64,000 nt of DNA from NCBI RefSeq assembly GCF_964204645.1, contig NC_134026.1:11870450-11934449 (forward strand), written 5' to 3'. The notes beneath the pieces are model-generated. The model worked only from the letters and a program-made list of their open reading frames with translations. It did no database searches and was not told the DNA's origin. The first letter of the stretch is position 1; the number at the start of each line of letters is the position of its first letter. The DNA comes from Tubulanus polymorphus (taxonomy: Eukaryota; Nemertea; Palaeonemertea; Tubulaniformes; Tubulanidae). Positions 24,191-34,999 of the stretch are shown piece after piece. The position numbers and the translations under genes were made by a program.

Positions 24191-24974
24191 TAAATAGTTT
24201 TATATGTTTTACACTAAAGATTTGTTCCTAAGTATTACAACGGGTTGCATGGGTTCGGAATTAATGGAACAACGGTATTCTAAGTACGGATTATAGCGTA
24301 TACGTATTTTACTCGAAACGGAAAAGGGAATAACGTTTGAAAAACGGGAGTAAAAAACACATAAAGATACGATATGTTAAAAAACGCACGGCATTTTACT
24401 CCTAGGGATTGGCAAAATTTTGAGTTGATTATTCAGTACTTGTGTGGAGCGGGATGGTCATTTTGTAACACGCGGACCGCGCGCGCGCGTTATTCTCCGG
24501 GACTCGACCCTTAGTGATGCTGTGAAACCGGCGCACTTGTTATTCTAAAAAATTCGACCCGTTGCTAAGGGACTGTGCTTTTTGTGGGATTCGAATGCAG
24601 TCTTCCAATCGGTTTCTACGGAGAAATACGAACTAAAAATTACATTTTTTGACAATATTTTGTGAATATTCTTTGTAAATATTCTGAAAATTACACAAAA
24701 TAATTTTGTTATCCTTCATTCAGCTATTTAAACTACCCGCGGGACGCGGCGAAAGTCCGACCGTGACCGTCATTTTCGTTGCCGCGATTTAGCCAATGCC
24801 CATGTGTCCCGGATGTAAACTACACTTTTTGAGAAGGACGGTATGGAGAAATATAGAAAATTTGAATTTGCCTCATACGCGCGATTAACTTAAGGAGCTT
24901 CCAGCTCGCGCCTTCGGTGCTCGCTATGCGCTTATTAATACGCGCAGATCGATAGAAAGAGGCACGTGAAGTAA

Positions 24975-25190
24975 TTTTCAGAAGTCGACAATCGGCAATC
25001 GGCAATCAGAAACCTGATAGTCGACCATTTCTCGGGTCGGCAATCAGAAACCTGATAGTCGACCATTTTTCGGGTCGACAATCGGCAATCGGCAATCAGA
25101 AACCTGATAGTCGACCATTTTTCGGGTCGACAATCGGCAATCGGCAACCAGAAACCTGATAGTCGACCATTTCTAGATTCGACAATCGGC
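24975..25190. repeat. Minisatellite, about 60 bp units
   Basis: Four units contain GTCGACAATCGGCAATCGG and AGAAACCTGATAGTCGACC. The GTCGAC and GGTCGACA parts make each unit partly palindromic. Open frames on the minus strand here are repeat artefacts. Confidence 0.8.
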
Positions 25191-25194
25191 AATA

Positions 25195-25335
25195 AGATGA
25201 TATAGATGCTGTGATTTTGAGGGTGAAATAGATGCTGTGATTGTGAGGGTGATATAGATGCTGTGATTGTGAGGGTGATATAGAAGCGGTGATTGTGAGG
25301 GATAATAGATGCTGTGATTGTGAGGGTTCAATATA
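25195..25335. repeat. Minisatellite, 28-29 bp units
   Basis: Five units of the form ATAGATGCTGTGATTGTGAGGGTG directly abut the previous array. The edges are sharp and the units differ by few substitutions. Confidence 0.8.
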
Positions 25336-25394
25336 GATGCACAAAAACTTTACCCATTTCTGAAGTAAAGATAAACTGGTCTTTGGCTACCCGG

Positions 25395-26430
25395 GGTAGG
25401 TCGGTTTACCACATCTGCTCAAAAGATTACTATTTCGATTTAGATTGTATCAGGAATGTTTGATGGTTTAAACCACTTTGTAAAACCATAATGTAAAAAC
25501 CGACATTGGTAAAACTGAGACGGTTTTTTGCAAGATTGAAGAATTTGACCTGGTGTTAATTTAGAAATTAGCTCGATTTGAAAAGTAAAGGCAGACGAGA
25601 AAATTCCTACGAATTTTTTAATTACAGTACCAGAGAAAAAATGGAAGACGCGTTGAAACGCATGATCGCATAACTATTTTCTGCCAGAAAAAAATCGAAA
25701 AAATTATCAGCAGGAAAATTCAAATGTCAATATAAAAATTGATTTCTCTCGCGAAAAATATTTATTTGTTTTTTATTCGCCGGGAATGTATAGTACCGGG
25801 AATCTACGGCTCAAAAGTAATAGTCCACGAACCGAATTCCTTATTTGGTGAAAGAAGGGGCGGAGACTAACGTGTCAGCCGACCGCGATGTCGCCGCGGG
25901 CCGCCGTGCTGCCGTGAAATTTTAAGCAAATCGTACGACAACGCGACTCATCGCAGTTTTAGGGTCAATAAATTTGATAAATGATTACATATTTCAGCGC
26001 TGCGGCTGGGGTTGACTGTCGCACGCGCGCGCGAGAGCGTAATTCTCCGGGATTCGAACCTGCGATGGCTGCCGAACCGGGCCCCGGCGCGTGGTTTGTT
26101 TATTATGAATTCGCTCCCGTTGCTAAGGGAATTTCAGCTATTTTCGAACTCGTTCGATCAACGCGGTTCATTGTTAAACTATTCATCGACCCAATCTTGT
26201 TCGAAATTTCATGAAATAAATAAATTCTGAACTAACCCGATCCATAAATTGCCTTATTTTAGTTAATGGGCTGTAGCGTGACGTAATTCTACTTCCGATT
26301 TCCCCATGAACTTCAAACCGGACGTACTCTGACGTCATTTTTTTCTGACTTTGTCAGTAAGTCAGATTCGGTTAATAAGACACTTCATAGTATCCACATA
26401 TACGCGTTTACCAAAGGGACGTCCTCCGGG
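25395..26430. repeat. Segmental duplication, copy 1
   Basis: About 1.05 kb matches 26945-28045 in direct orientation, with substitutions and small indels. Both copies share AATTCCTTATTTGGTGAA, a GC-rich block, GGGATTCGAACCTGCG (a Pol III B-box-like sequence on the minus strand) and TACGCGTTTACCAAAGGGAC at the right edge. A partial third copy lies near 24470-24580. At the site of the CTG run in copy 2, this copy has a non-repetitive GC-rich sequence. Confidence 0.75.
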
Positions 26431-26787
26431 CGCCTGAGGCGCCCGTCAAATATGTAATAGATGAAATCTAAGTGGCGGACGCCGCCTCGTCACAGCTTGA
26501 TTAAATTTTTCATAGTAAGAAATCATAGCGATTCGAGAAAACAACCTCAAGTACCTCAAGTACGGGCTAACGAAAACACTCAAAATATTATCAGTGACAC
26601 TTAAATGTTAATGAATCTTGAAAGAGAATCAACTCCAATATTTCATATTGAAATTGTACTGTAGTTGGACCCAAAGCATTGAATTAATGAAGAAATTAAA
26701 TCAATTCTTAGTCAAAACTAAGAAAATTCTAGAAACTCTAGAAAATTAATGCCAGAGTTGGGAGGAAAGAAGATGAAACTGTAACTC

Positions 26788-26846
26788 TTGATTCATTTCT
26801 GAAATTTTGGCTTATATTATAAGCCCAAATTTCAGAAATGAATCAA
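26788..26846. repeat. 59 bp near-perfect palindrome
   Basis: Arms of about 29 bases (TTGATTCATTTCTGAAATTT and onward to GGCTTATA) are complementary with a single-base difference and practically no loop. It lies between the two copies of the 1 kb duplication. Confidence 0.75.
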
Positions 26847-26944
26847 ACCTCATAATTTTCTAATCTTATATTATGAGATCAAATATAATTTGATTGTTTA
26901 ATTTTTGCGAGAAAAAAACTTGAAAAATTTCTCATAAATTAGGT

Positions 26945-27417
26945 CTCGGTACCACTGTCTGCTAAAAAGATTATTCTTTCGATTTAGATAAAGTGTCATT
27001 TTTTTAATGGTTTAAAACTCTTTGTGAAACCGTAACCAATGACATTTCTATGGTGGAAACTGAGAGGGGTTTTTGCAATATTGAAGAATTTTGACCTGGT
27101 AGTTAATTTAGAAATTAGCTCCAAATTTGGAAATAAAAGGAAGACGAGAAGATTACAACGCATTTCTTAATTACCTTCAAAGAGAAAAATATCGAATACG
27201 CGTTGAAACGCACAAATCGGAAAATTATTTTCTGCTAGAAAAAAAATCGAATTAGCAGGATATGCGAATGTCAGTACAAAAATTGATTTCTCAAAATTAT
27301 ACATTTCTTTCTCATCCTCCGGGAATACGGTTCAAAATAAGCAGTGCACGCGGCCAGCGGTACCGAATTCCTTATTTGGTGAATAAGGGGCGGAGACTTA
27401 TGTTTTGCCGACCGCGA

Positions 27418-27488
<71 letters not shown>

Positions 27489-28045
27489 GAGAGCGAGACT
27501 ACGCCGTGCCGATCCGCCGCCGCGCTGGCCGAGAAATTTTACGACTCTAACGCGACTCTTTCCGCAGTTTTTAGGGTCATTACTTTTGATTGAAAAAGCG
27601 TATTTCAGTGCTGCGGCTGGGAATGACTGCTGCGCGCGCGAGAGCGTAATTCTCCGGGATTCGAACCTGCGCGCCGAACCGTGTGGAACCGACTGGGCCG
27701 CGGCCGCGGTTTTATTATGAATTCGCTCCTGTTGCTAAGGGAATTTCAGCTATTCAACTCGATCGATCAATGCGGTTCATTTTTAAACTATTCATCGACC
27801 CAATCTTGTTCGAAATTTCATGAAATAAATACATTCTGAAATAACCCGATCCATAAGTTACCGTATTTTAGTTAGTGGAATGCCGGATTTTAGCGTGACG
27901 TAATTCTACTTCCGATTTCCCCATGAACTTCAAACCGGACGTCAAGTGACGTAATTTTTTTCTGACTTCGTCAGCTAGTCAGATTCGGTTAAGTAGACAC
28001 TTCGTAGTATTCACATATACGCGTTTACCAAAGGGACGTCCTCCG
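26945..28045. repeat. Segmental duplication, copy 2
   Basis: Direct copy of 25395-26430 about 1.55 kb downstream. It differs mainly by a CTG/CAG expansion at 27419-27487, near TTTTGCCGACCGCGATG. The open frame across it yields polycysteine, polyleucine or polyalanine depending on frame and is not considered a gene. Confidence 0.75.
27419..27487. repeat. CTG/CAG trinucleotide run, about 22 copies
   Basis: An uninterrupted TGC/CTG repeat of about 67 bases. The paralogous copy at 25395-26430 has no such run at the equivalent position, so the expansion followed the duplication. Confidence 0.9.
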
Positions 28046-28562
28046 CTTCAGATTTGCAGTGATGTAAACATACTCAGAAACTATAGTGAAAACTCTACTC
28101 ACTGACACGCTATAGTTTTGGGTATAGTTCTATAGTGACTCAGTTAAGATCTGAAGATATTGAAGATACTCTTTGAGGATGTGAAATGTAATGAGCGATT
28201 CCCAACTCTAACCAATTAAAGTCGAGATTGGAGTTAAATTTGTTTACAAATTGTCAATAGTTATGTAGTTTTAAGATAAATCGAAATTTCCTTCTTTTCA
28301 TGGTGATATAATTCAATTAAGAATTCAATTCTAACAAATGCAGCTATTTCAAAGCATAGGTCTGCATTTATTTTTGATTTAAATTCTTGAATTAAAAGCG
28401 CAATCATACATTCAGGCTAACCTTTCTTTAACAAATCCATGTGGATTTTAAACATTCTAAAGAAATCATCTAAAATGAGCCCATATTTGATCGAATTTAA
28501 AAGCAATAGAAACTTTAATTGGTATTCAAGATTTCATTTGGATTACAGTAACGTAAAGTAAG

Positions 28563-29555
28563 TAAATTCACTCAATCTATCAACTCAGCAGGTGCTTAAG
28601 ATGAGTTCTTAATAGGACAGATCCATTTTTTAAGCATGGTGATAATATCCATGTCTATGACGGATCATGTATCATCTGTCATAAAATCCTGTTATTTCCA
28701 TATGAGAAACATTGGTCGTATTCGTAAGTATCTAACTAGGGATTCTACCAAGTCAATTATTCATGCTTTGGTTACATCTAGGCTAGACTATTGTAATTCT
28801 TTGTTATCTAATATCCCGGCGACACAGATTTACAGATTACAAAAGGTACAAAATGTAGCAGCTAGAATAGTTACCCTCACTAAACGAAGTGAACACATTT
28901 CTCCTGTTTTAGCAGACCTTTATTGGCTGCCAGTCCGCTTTAGAATAGATTTTAAAATCTGTGTTTTGATATTTTCTATCCTTAAAAATGAGGCTCCTCA
29001 TTATCTCTGTTACATGATTAGTTTTTATAGACCATCGCGAAATCTTAGATCTGTTAATTTTAATTCACTTTTTATTCCACGTACGTTTAGCCAATTTGGT
29101 GACAAGTCTTTTAGAGTCTATGGCCCAAAAACTTGGAATGCCTTGCCTAGTCATCTTAAATGCAGTAAGTCTATTGAGTGTTTTAAAAAGAATTTAAAAG
29201 CACATTATTTTAGAATTGCCTTCAATTGAAATTGTCTTACTGAATGTTCACTGTTTTTAAATTCAATATTGTTATGTTTTTATCACCATATTTTATTGTA
29301 CATCGTATTTCTTTATTTGTAAGTGCTCTGGAGCAGTTTCATTAATCTGGACAGGGCACTAAAACATGTATAATAATAATAATATTAATAGTAATAATAA
29401 TAATAATACAGTATCATGATGTTTGAATGCCAAAATAAATGCCTGGTCAAATAAATTCATATTTGTTGATCGTACGTCCGCGGTTCGGTTTCAAAGCTGA
29501 ATCATATTTGACGTTTACACAGTGGTTGCATATTAGGTTCGAATGTGTCAATGCA
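28563..29555. repeat. Paralogous repeat copy with LINE insertion
   Basis: The two flanks (28563-28647 and 29409-29555) match one continuous stretch at 33029-33265. The present copy is split by a LINE fragment at 28648-29408. Outside the shared stretch the flanks differ. Confidence 0.75.
28648..29408 (+). mobile_element. 5'-truncated L2/CR1-type LINE
   Basis: It encodes the C-terminal part of a non-LTR reverse transcriptase ORF2 in frame to 29229: SRLDYCNSLL, QNVAARIVTLTK, HISPVLADLYWLPV and KTWNALPSHLK, all hallmarks of the L2/CR1 group. Reading is open but the catalytic palm is missing, so it is dead on arrival. The 3' end is a (TAA)n-like microsatellite. The empty site at 33112 defines the insertion to within a few bases; any TSD merges with the ATA-rich tail. 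Confidence 0.8.
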
Positions 29556-29560
29556 TTTTT

Positions 29561-29815
29561 AGGGTTTTCTGTTGCTTCACAGAAAACCCTATTGAAATTC
29601 GAGTGATTATTATTATTTTTTTTCCCCTTTTCCACATAGTTTTTGTTAACAGTGTAAAGGCTTCCTTACCTTACCGCTGTCGCCGATACAATCCGTATGA
29701 TATCCTTCAGCTCACTTCAATCTCCAGATACTGCATGGGAATTTTGATAAATCCGCGTTATAAAGGCACTGTCGAGCCGTAAACATCGAAAATTTGGCCC
29801 CGTTCAATTAGTAGC
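29561..29815 (+). repeat. Hairpin-ended interspersed repeat Z, copy 1
   Basis: It starts with AGGGTTTTCTGT, a short loop and ACAGAAAACCCT, a 12 bp stem. It then continues through a (ATT)n stretch, CTTACCGCTGT and TCGAGCCGTAAACATCGAAAATTT. The same order appears in reverse orientation at about 51480-51775. Confidence 0.6.
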
Positions 29816-30411
29816 CATGTTGTGTTTTCTTTCCGAAATTTCTCTCTTCTTTATGAGGAAGAGCTATCGAATTATTCCCTCTCTTCTCCACAATCAATTT
29901 CAAAGTCAATTTTATGAATTTATTGCTCAGCGGGTCCGAGTCCAAGAGTTTACGAGTCCGGCGTTCGCGTGTCTGACAGGTTTACGGGCATTTGTTTGTT
30001 ACCACTTTAGTATTTTTGATTTCTTGTTATTCCGGTTATTTCATTTAAGTATATTGCTGATCAGTTCATGTAACCAAAAGCGTCAATAAACAGATTTTGA
30101 ATTGATCAAGTTTAAATCAAGGTCGTTGAATCGTGGAGGGCTGCTAGAATTACGTTCGTCTCAGCAGAGAGAGAGAAAACAAATGACAGAAAAGTATCAG
30201 GTGATTATCGATAGCCTACTACGGTACACACAGTTGACAAACAGTTGTTAGGCCTGTGCCGGTTGGTGTGTACTGGGAATAAATATACTGGTTGGTCAGT
30301 TGGTTCGGTTGTGAAGTGTGGAAGCTAAGAAAGCCTACCGCAGTACGGGTATTTATTTGTCTATAGTATAGGCCTATTATATAGTTGCCAATACCAGTAA
30401 GTACGTAGTTG

Positions 30412-30835
30412 TTACTCGTACGTGACTGTATGGTGATCTCCACAGGTTAACCGTACGTGAGTTCCCTACTAACGCCGTACGTGAGTTCCTCTAGTAGCCA
30501 ATACGGTAAAAGTGCAGCTCCGCACCTCTCCGCGTAAACGGTTCAATCAATTACGTTAAATATCATTGTTTCGTTTCAAAATGTCATCAGCAATTCAGTA
30601 CGTTGCCATTGGTTAATTTTAAGATATCTTCACTAGAGAGTAGAAAGATTTTAGCCAGGATTCTGTCATTCAGCAGATTGCGTCAATCACGAGAGGTGCG
30701 GATCTGCACTTTTACCGCCAATTACCATTTTTTAAGTACGAAGTTGTTACCCGTACGTGCCAGTGACTGTACGGTGATATCCACAGGTTAACCGTACGTG
30801 AGTTCCCTAAAAAGGCCGTAAGTGAGTTCCTATAA
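30412..30835. repeat. Mixed direct and inverted repeats
   Basis: CCACAGGTTAACCGTACGTG with its surroundings occurs at about 30440 and 30780 in direct orientation. The sequence GTAAAAGTGCAG...GCACCTCTC at 30504-30533 recurs inverted at 30687-30716. The arrangement suggests a composite of MITE copies; no gene. Confidence 0.5.
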
Positions 30836-30924
30836 TCTGCAAACGTGCATGCGTGAAAGAATAGAGTTTGGGTTAGGTGAGGCTAGGCTATTTGTAAATC
30901 AAATTTCATCCGCCCTGCAGTTAC

Positions 30925-31000
30925 GTTCTGTGGCACAGTGGGTAAATCACTGGGCAGCAACTGGATTTTTTTTTCGTTTGGTTTCGAATCCCAATATTGC
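30925..31000 (+). mobile_element. tRNA-like SINE head, degenerate
   Basis: TGGCACAGTGGGTAAATCAC resembles a Pol III A box, and GGTTTCGAATCCC, about 50 bases later, resembles a B box with one inserted T. The cloverleaf is not convincing, so it is more likely a SINE promoter relic than a tRNA gene. Confidence 0.35.
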
Positions 31001-31290
31001 AAGTCTGAGCGTCAACATACTCACATACGGCTAACCTGTAGAAATCAGCGTACAGTCACGTACAGGTAACAACAGCGTTTTAAGTACCGGGTATTAAGTG
31101 AGTACGACAAGCCTACCATGCCTATGTACTACAAACACAACTTTTTCCTCTCGTCGGCGGTCATCCTCCTACAATGATGTTACTATAACTGATGCAATTT
31201 TAACATGGATAGGATTTGGCCAGGACTAATCTAAAGTCTATTCAGTCTATGTACTAATTCACTCGATAGGCCTATTTTTAAAACAGGAAT

Positions 31291-31441
31291 ATTCATTTAT
31301 TACGTACGCATAAAATTTGATTATTTCAACCCCCTCCCCCTCTGTACGCAAAATCTGCCATTTTTTCATGTACATTAAGCATTACAGTACGTAATTGCCC
31401 TGACCCCTCCCCCTCCCCAAATGCGTACGTAATAAATGAAT
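31291..31441. mobile_element. 151 bp MITE with perfect 21 bp TIRs
   Basis: ATTCATTTATTACGTACGCA at the left end is matched exactly by its reverse complement at 31421-31441, and both subterminal parts carry CCCCTCCCCCTC-like tracts. No coding capacity. The TSD could not be fixed. Confidence 0.65.
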
Positions 31442-32282
31442 GATCCCACAATACAGTGAAGTATTCACACGCAGAAAGGCTAATTGATTTGAGCCATGTG
31501 ATTAAATTTGGCCAGGCCTTCTCTGACCTGCTGACATTACTAGTCAATGTGGTCACGGCTTGTATACCAGAAATCATTATAGGCCTGTACATTTTGCTGT
31601 TCGTAGGTTTGGTATACCGATTTCTCCATTCTTGACTGATAAGTGTACGGTACAGCTGTAGGCATTATACAATTGTTCCAATGGGAATAGGGCCTATTGA
31701 TTGGGCTTATTATTTCCTGCTTTAGAATACTGAAATAAACCTAATGTTCATTCAAATATCCAACATCGGTGAAAGTTTGATTACTGTATACATGTACTGT
31801 AGGTTTTCATGTTGTTTGAATATTTTGCAGTTCAAATGGGTATGATGCTGATTCCAATGTCAAACGCATGAAGTTAGATGGTCAAGGACCGTCAACACCA
31901 AGATATCTCTCTTCGACCGATGTTGTACCATAGAAGATCTGATTCTTTTAACTCAAGGAAAGTGATTCAACACGATCGACATAACACTGGAATAGGTTTG
32001 CAGTAACTAACGGTTCATTTCATTTAGTCCTATGCACTTTTTAGCCAATTTGGATTTGATTGTAATTGAAACTCTGGAACTGTTAACAAAAGACAAGTAA
32101 GACAAGTTGAAAAAAACACAAGTTATGCTTGATTCTCATGTTCAAATTTAATTCAAATTTATTTTATTACATCATATTTACAAAGCATATCATTGGTTCA
32201 TACAATAATAAAAATTAGGGCAGAGCAAATATTATTACAGAAACTCCAAAAAGGCAATGAATTTCTATAACTAAATGAACAT

Positions 32283-32753
32283 TATTTTTAGCCCACTTGG
32301 GACTTTAGTCCCAGCGGGCTATTGCGTTCACTTTTCGTCCGTCGTCAATCCGTCATCAGAAATCAGTTATTTCAGGAAGTTTTGAAGACGCTTCAATGTA
32401 ATGTCTTGATATTTGGGTTACACATGTATCTACCCTAGACACATCTCCAGCCCAAAAACTGGCTGTCAGAATCAAGATGGCCGACTGGCAGCCATTGTTA
32501 TTCACCAAAATCAACACTTTTTACACATTTTTGAACTTTTTGAGGGAAATTTTGAAGCTGCTTTGATCAATTACCTTGATCTTTCGGATATATGTGAATG
32601 CCCCCTGGGCCCATCAGCATAACAAAAATTGGGATACGGACTCAAGATGGCCGTCCTATGACCTTTTTTAGTGTCCAAAAATGTCAATTTCAGATTGTTG
32701 AGCATTTGGAACCACTTCCCAAGTGGGCATGGTGTCCCTGGACCCCTAGTTCT
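32283..32753 (+). mobile_element. Interspersed repeat Y, near-complete copy
   Basis: It begins with a terminal hairpin (AGCCCACTTGGGACT, two bases, AGTCCCAGCGGGCT) and ends near GTGTCCCTGGACCCCTAG. Other copies lie at about 35000-36250 (+, interrupted) and 48186-49338 (minus, carrying a tandem array). No protein is encoded. A hairpin-ended element that hosts an internal array of 150 bp units in one copy recalls non-autonomous Helitron-like (pearl/HINE) elements of molluscs; this is an inference. Confidence 0.6.
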
Positions 32754-33028
32754 AATAACTCAGATCTAGAGTGACTCTCCCGTTTATTACGAAACACACG
32801 CAACTTGTGGAATAGGTTTGATTTACACACATGTTGCAGGTATCAATTGTTTAACACTATAGAATTTGTAATCCATAAAAGCCAAAATCAACATCAGCCG
32901 GAAACCCAGACCAAATCAATTCATAATTTATTGATTGAATCTACACTACAATATATGTATTTATTCAAATATTCAATAAAAACATTAACTTCTTAAATCT
33001 ATTCTAAATCATAATACGTTCTTATCTG

Positions 33029-33265
33029 TGAATTAACTCAATCTATCGGCTCAGCAGGTGCTTAAGATGAGTTCTTAATAGGACAGATCCATTTTTAAGG
33101 ATGGTGATAATACAGTATCATGATGTTTGAATGCCAAAATAAATGCCTGGTCAAATATATTAATATTTGTGATTGTACGTCCGCGTATGTTCAGTTTCAA
33201 AGCTGAATCATATTTGACGTTTACACAGTGGTTGCATATTAGGTTCGAATCTGTCAATGCATTTT
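33029..33265. repeat. Paralogous copy preserving the LINE empty site
   Basis: Closely matches the flanks of 28563-29555, but here GATAATA runs straight into CAGTATCATGATG at about 33112, with no LINE. This is the pre-insertion state of the other copy. Confidence 0.8.
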
Positions 33266-33440
33266 ATTCTATGTATCGATATTTCAATTTACTACAATTC
33301 CCATCATTCCGAATGGCTTTACAGAAAACCCGTCATCGCTGCTTTGCAGCTATATTATTCTATCGGTATTTCAATTTACTACAATTCCCATCATTCTGAA
33401 TTGCTTTGCAGAAAACCCGTCATCGCTGCTTGGCAGCTAT
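33265..33440. repeat. Two tandem 88 bp units
   Basis: Both units carry ATTTCAATTTACTACAATTC and AGAAAACCCGTCATCGCTGC, and end in a small GCTGCTTTGCAGC hairpin. A relic of the same end is seen in reverse at about 47510-47545. Confidence 0.75.
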
Positions 33441-33623
33441 ATTTTACATATTCAATCTTACCAAAATTACGCCATACCGATAAACCGAAGTATCGACTTA
33501 CCGACAAACTATTATATGGTACTACGAATGCTTAGCCATGGTTGTAGACATAATATCATCGTCTAGTTCACGACAAAATAGCTTTCTCATTAGAAAGATG
33601 ACGTTTTGATTATTTTCTTACAG

Positions 33624-33847
33624 GAAAACGCATATATATCATCGGTGGTTATTCTACCGATGCGAGTTGTTCAGTTGAAAACAGCGTTGACAGTTACAAC
33701 ATCAATAAAAGACAATGGAAACACGAATTTACAATTAATGGTCAGGATTACAGGGAAGTTGACTGTTGTCTGATTGAGGTTCCGATTACGAACGGAGAGT
33801 CTGTAAATGACAAAAGTACTGGTACTGGAAGATGGGTTATGTGGTGA
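33624..33847 (+). CDS. Kelch protein, terminal exon
   Basis: A CTTACAG acceptor precedes GKRIYIIGGYS, which completes the blade begun in 17465-17587. Another segment (VDSYNINKRQWKHEF) provides the next blade's tryptophan, and the frame ends in TGA after GRWVMW. The + strand frame fits the phase left by the upstream exon exactly. The propeller appears to have about five to six blades from the visible exons. Confidence 0.8.
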
Positions 33848-34999
33848 ATATGTAAGATAAAGAAAACTCATTGTTGAATGTTGAAGAATGTACTACGTAT
33901 GAAAAGCTTTTGTATGAGATATTTGAATTTCAAATTATTTGGTGATCGTAGGGCCGAATTCAGAAGTGCGCTATCGTGTACACACCGCACACACCTACTT
34001 TCATAGTTATTCGATACAGGTAAGATTAGATCATTAAACTTAATTGAATCAATCCCGTATTAATTAGGTGATTAAACTTGATTAATTTTGATTTAATTTT
34101 GAATGATTAGGTGACTACCAAAACTATAGCTCATGAAATACAGGCCTATTAATCCTTCGTAGCTCAGGAAAAGGCGTAGGTTTTGATACCGGTGTCCAGT
34201 GGTCTTGTCTACAGAGAAGGGGTCGGTCACGTGATCAGTTTCTACGTGAAATAGAAACGGCAAATACGGCCAACTGAATACTGGTGACAATGATCGACTT
34301 AACCAGGCTCTAAAGCTAGAGTGATTAGCATCGAAGCATGTGTCTTATGGTCAAAGTTAAATTCTAAGGAGCCTGGTTAAATCACACGAAATACATTTAA
34401 TTGTAACTAGTCTTAACACCAGCCGTTGTTACGGTCGCCCTACAACATCTGACACCAAACTGTCGCATAGCGATTAAATCCTGAATCTTTCAGTAATGTA
34501 TCCACTGATTTTTCTCTTCAATTGAAGCTGTTTTATCAAATAAAATAAATAATTACTTTGATGACTTCGTCTTGAATGGTTTTGATGATTTTGGCATTGG
34601 TTTGAATTTAATCTTTTGGGTGGACAAGCCAACAGGATGGATGGACACGGACTCAAATTCAATGCAATTATTATTGACTTATTTATTTGTATTGCTAGAA
34701 AATACCGATACAAGTATTTTTTCAACAAATTGATTTACAAATAAATATTTAGTCATTACCTTCACAAAAATGAACATGTATGGAGTAGAATAACGGGTCG
34801 AAGTCGATGATGAATAATGAATTATTAGATAAGCTAATCTGACTAATAACTAAATTGGTATAAGTTTTTAAGTAATCCTATTTCTATTTCACATATTCGA
34901 TATAAATAAACATTTTATGGCGTGAGATTTAAGAGCATAGCCCGCGCACATTTATCACAACTTGTAGTCGCAAGAACACAATAAAACAACATGCCATTT
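33848..34999. other. Downstream of kelch gene, no gene seen
   Basis: It presumably includes the kelch 3' UTR; no clear AATAAA close to the stop was found. GTGATTAAACTTAATT-like segments repeat at 34030-34100. Nothing else is recognisable. Confidence 0.4.

Larger units (their letters stand above)
17588..33623 (+). other. 16 kb kelch intron rich in repeats
   Basis: It lies between the weak donor at 17588 and the acceptor CTTACAG before 33624. It holds hairpin minisatellites, transposon X, tandem and segmental duplications, a LINE fragment and several MITEs, listed separately. Unassigned stretches (20131-21541, 22959-23579, 24191-24974, 26431-26944, 28046-28562, 29816-30411, 31442-32282) show no gene I can support. 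Confidence 0.7.

Noticed and set aside
26020-26075. tRNA gene on the minus strand (GGTTCGAATCCC)
   Set aside because: The T-arm stem does not pair and no cloverleaf forms. The sequence is duplicated with the 1 kb segment and fits a Pol III B-box relic.
27262-27720. Frame encoding polycysteine (and polyleucine in another frame)
   Set aside because: It is simply the CTG run read in frame, inside a non-coding duplication whose other copy has no such protein.
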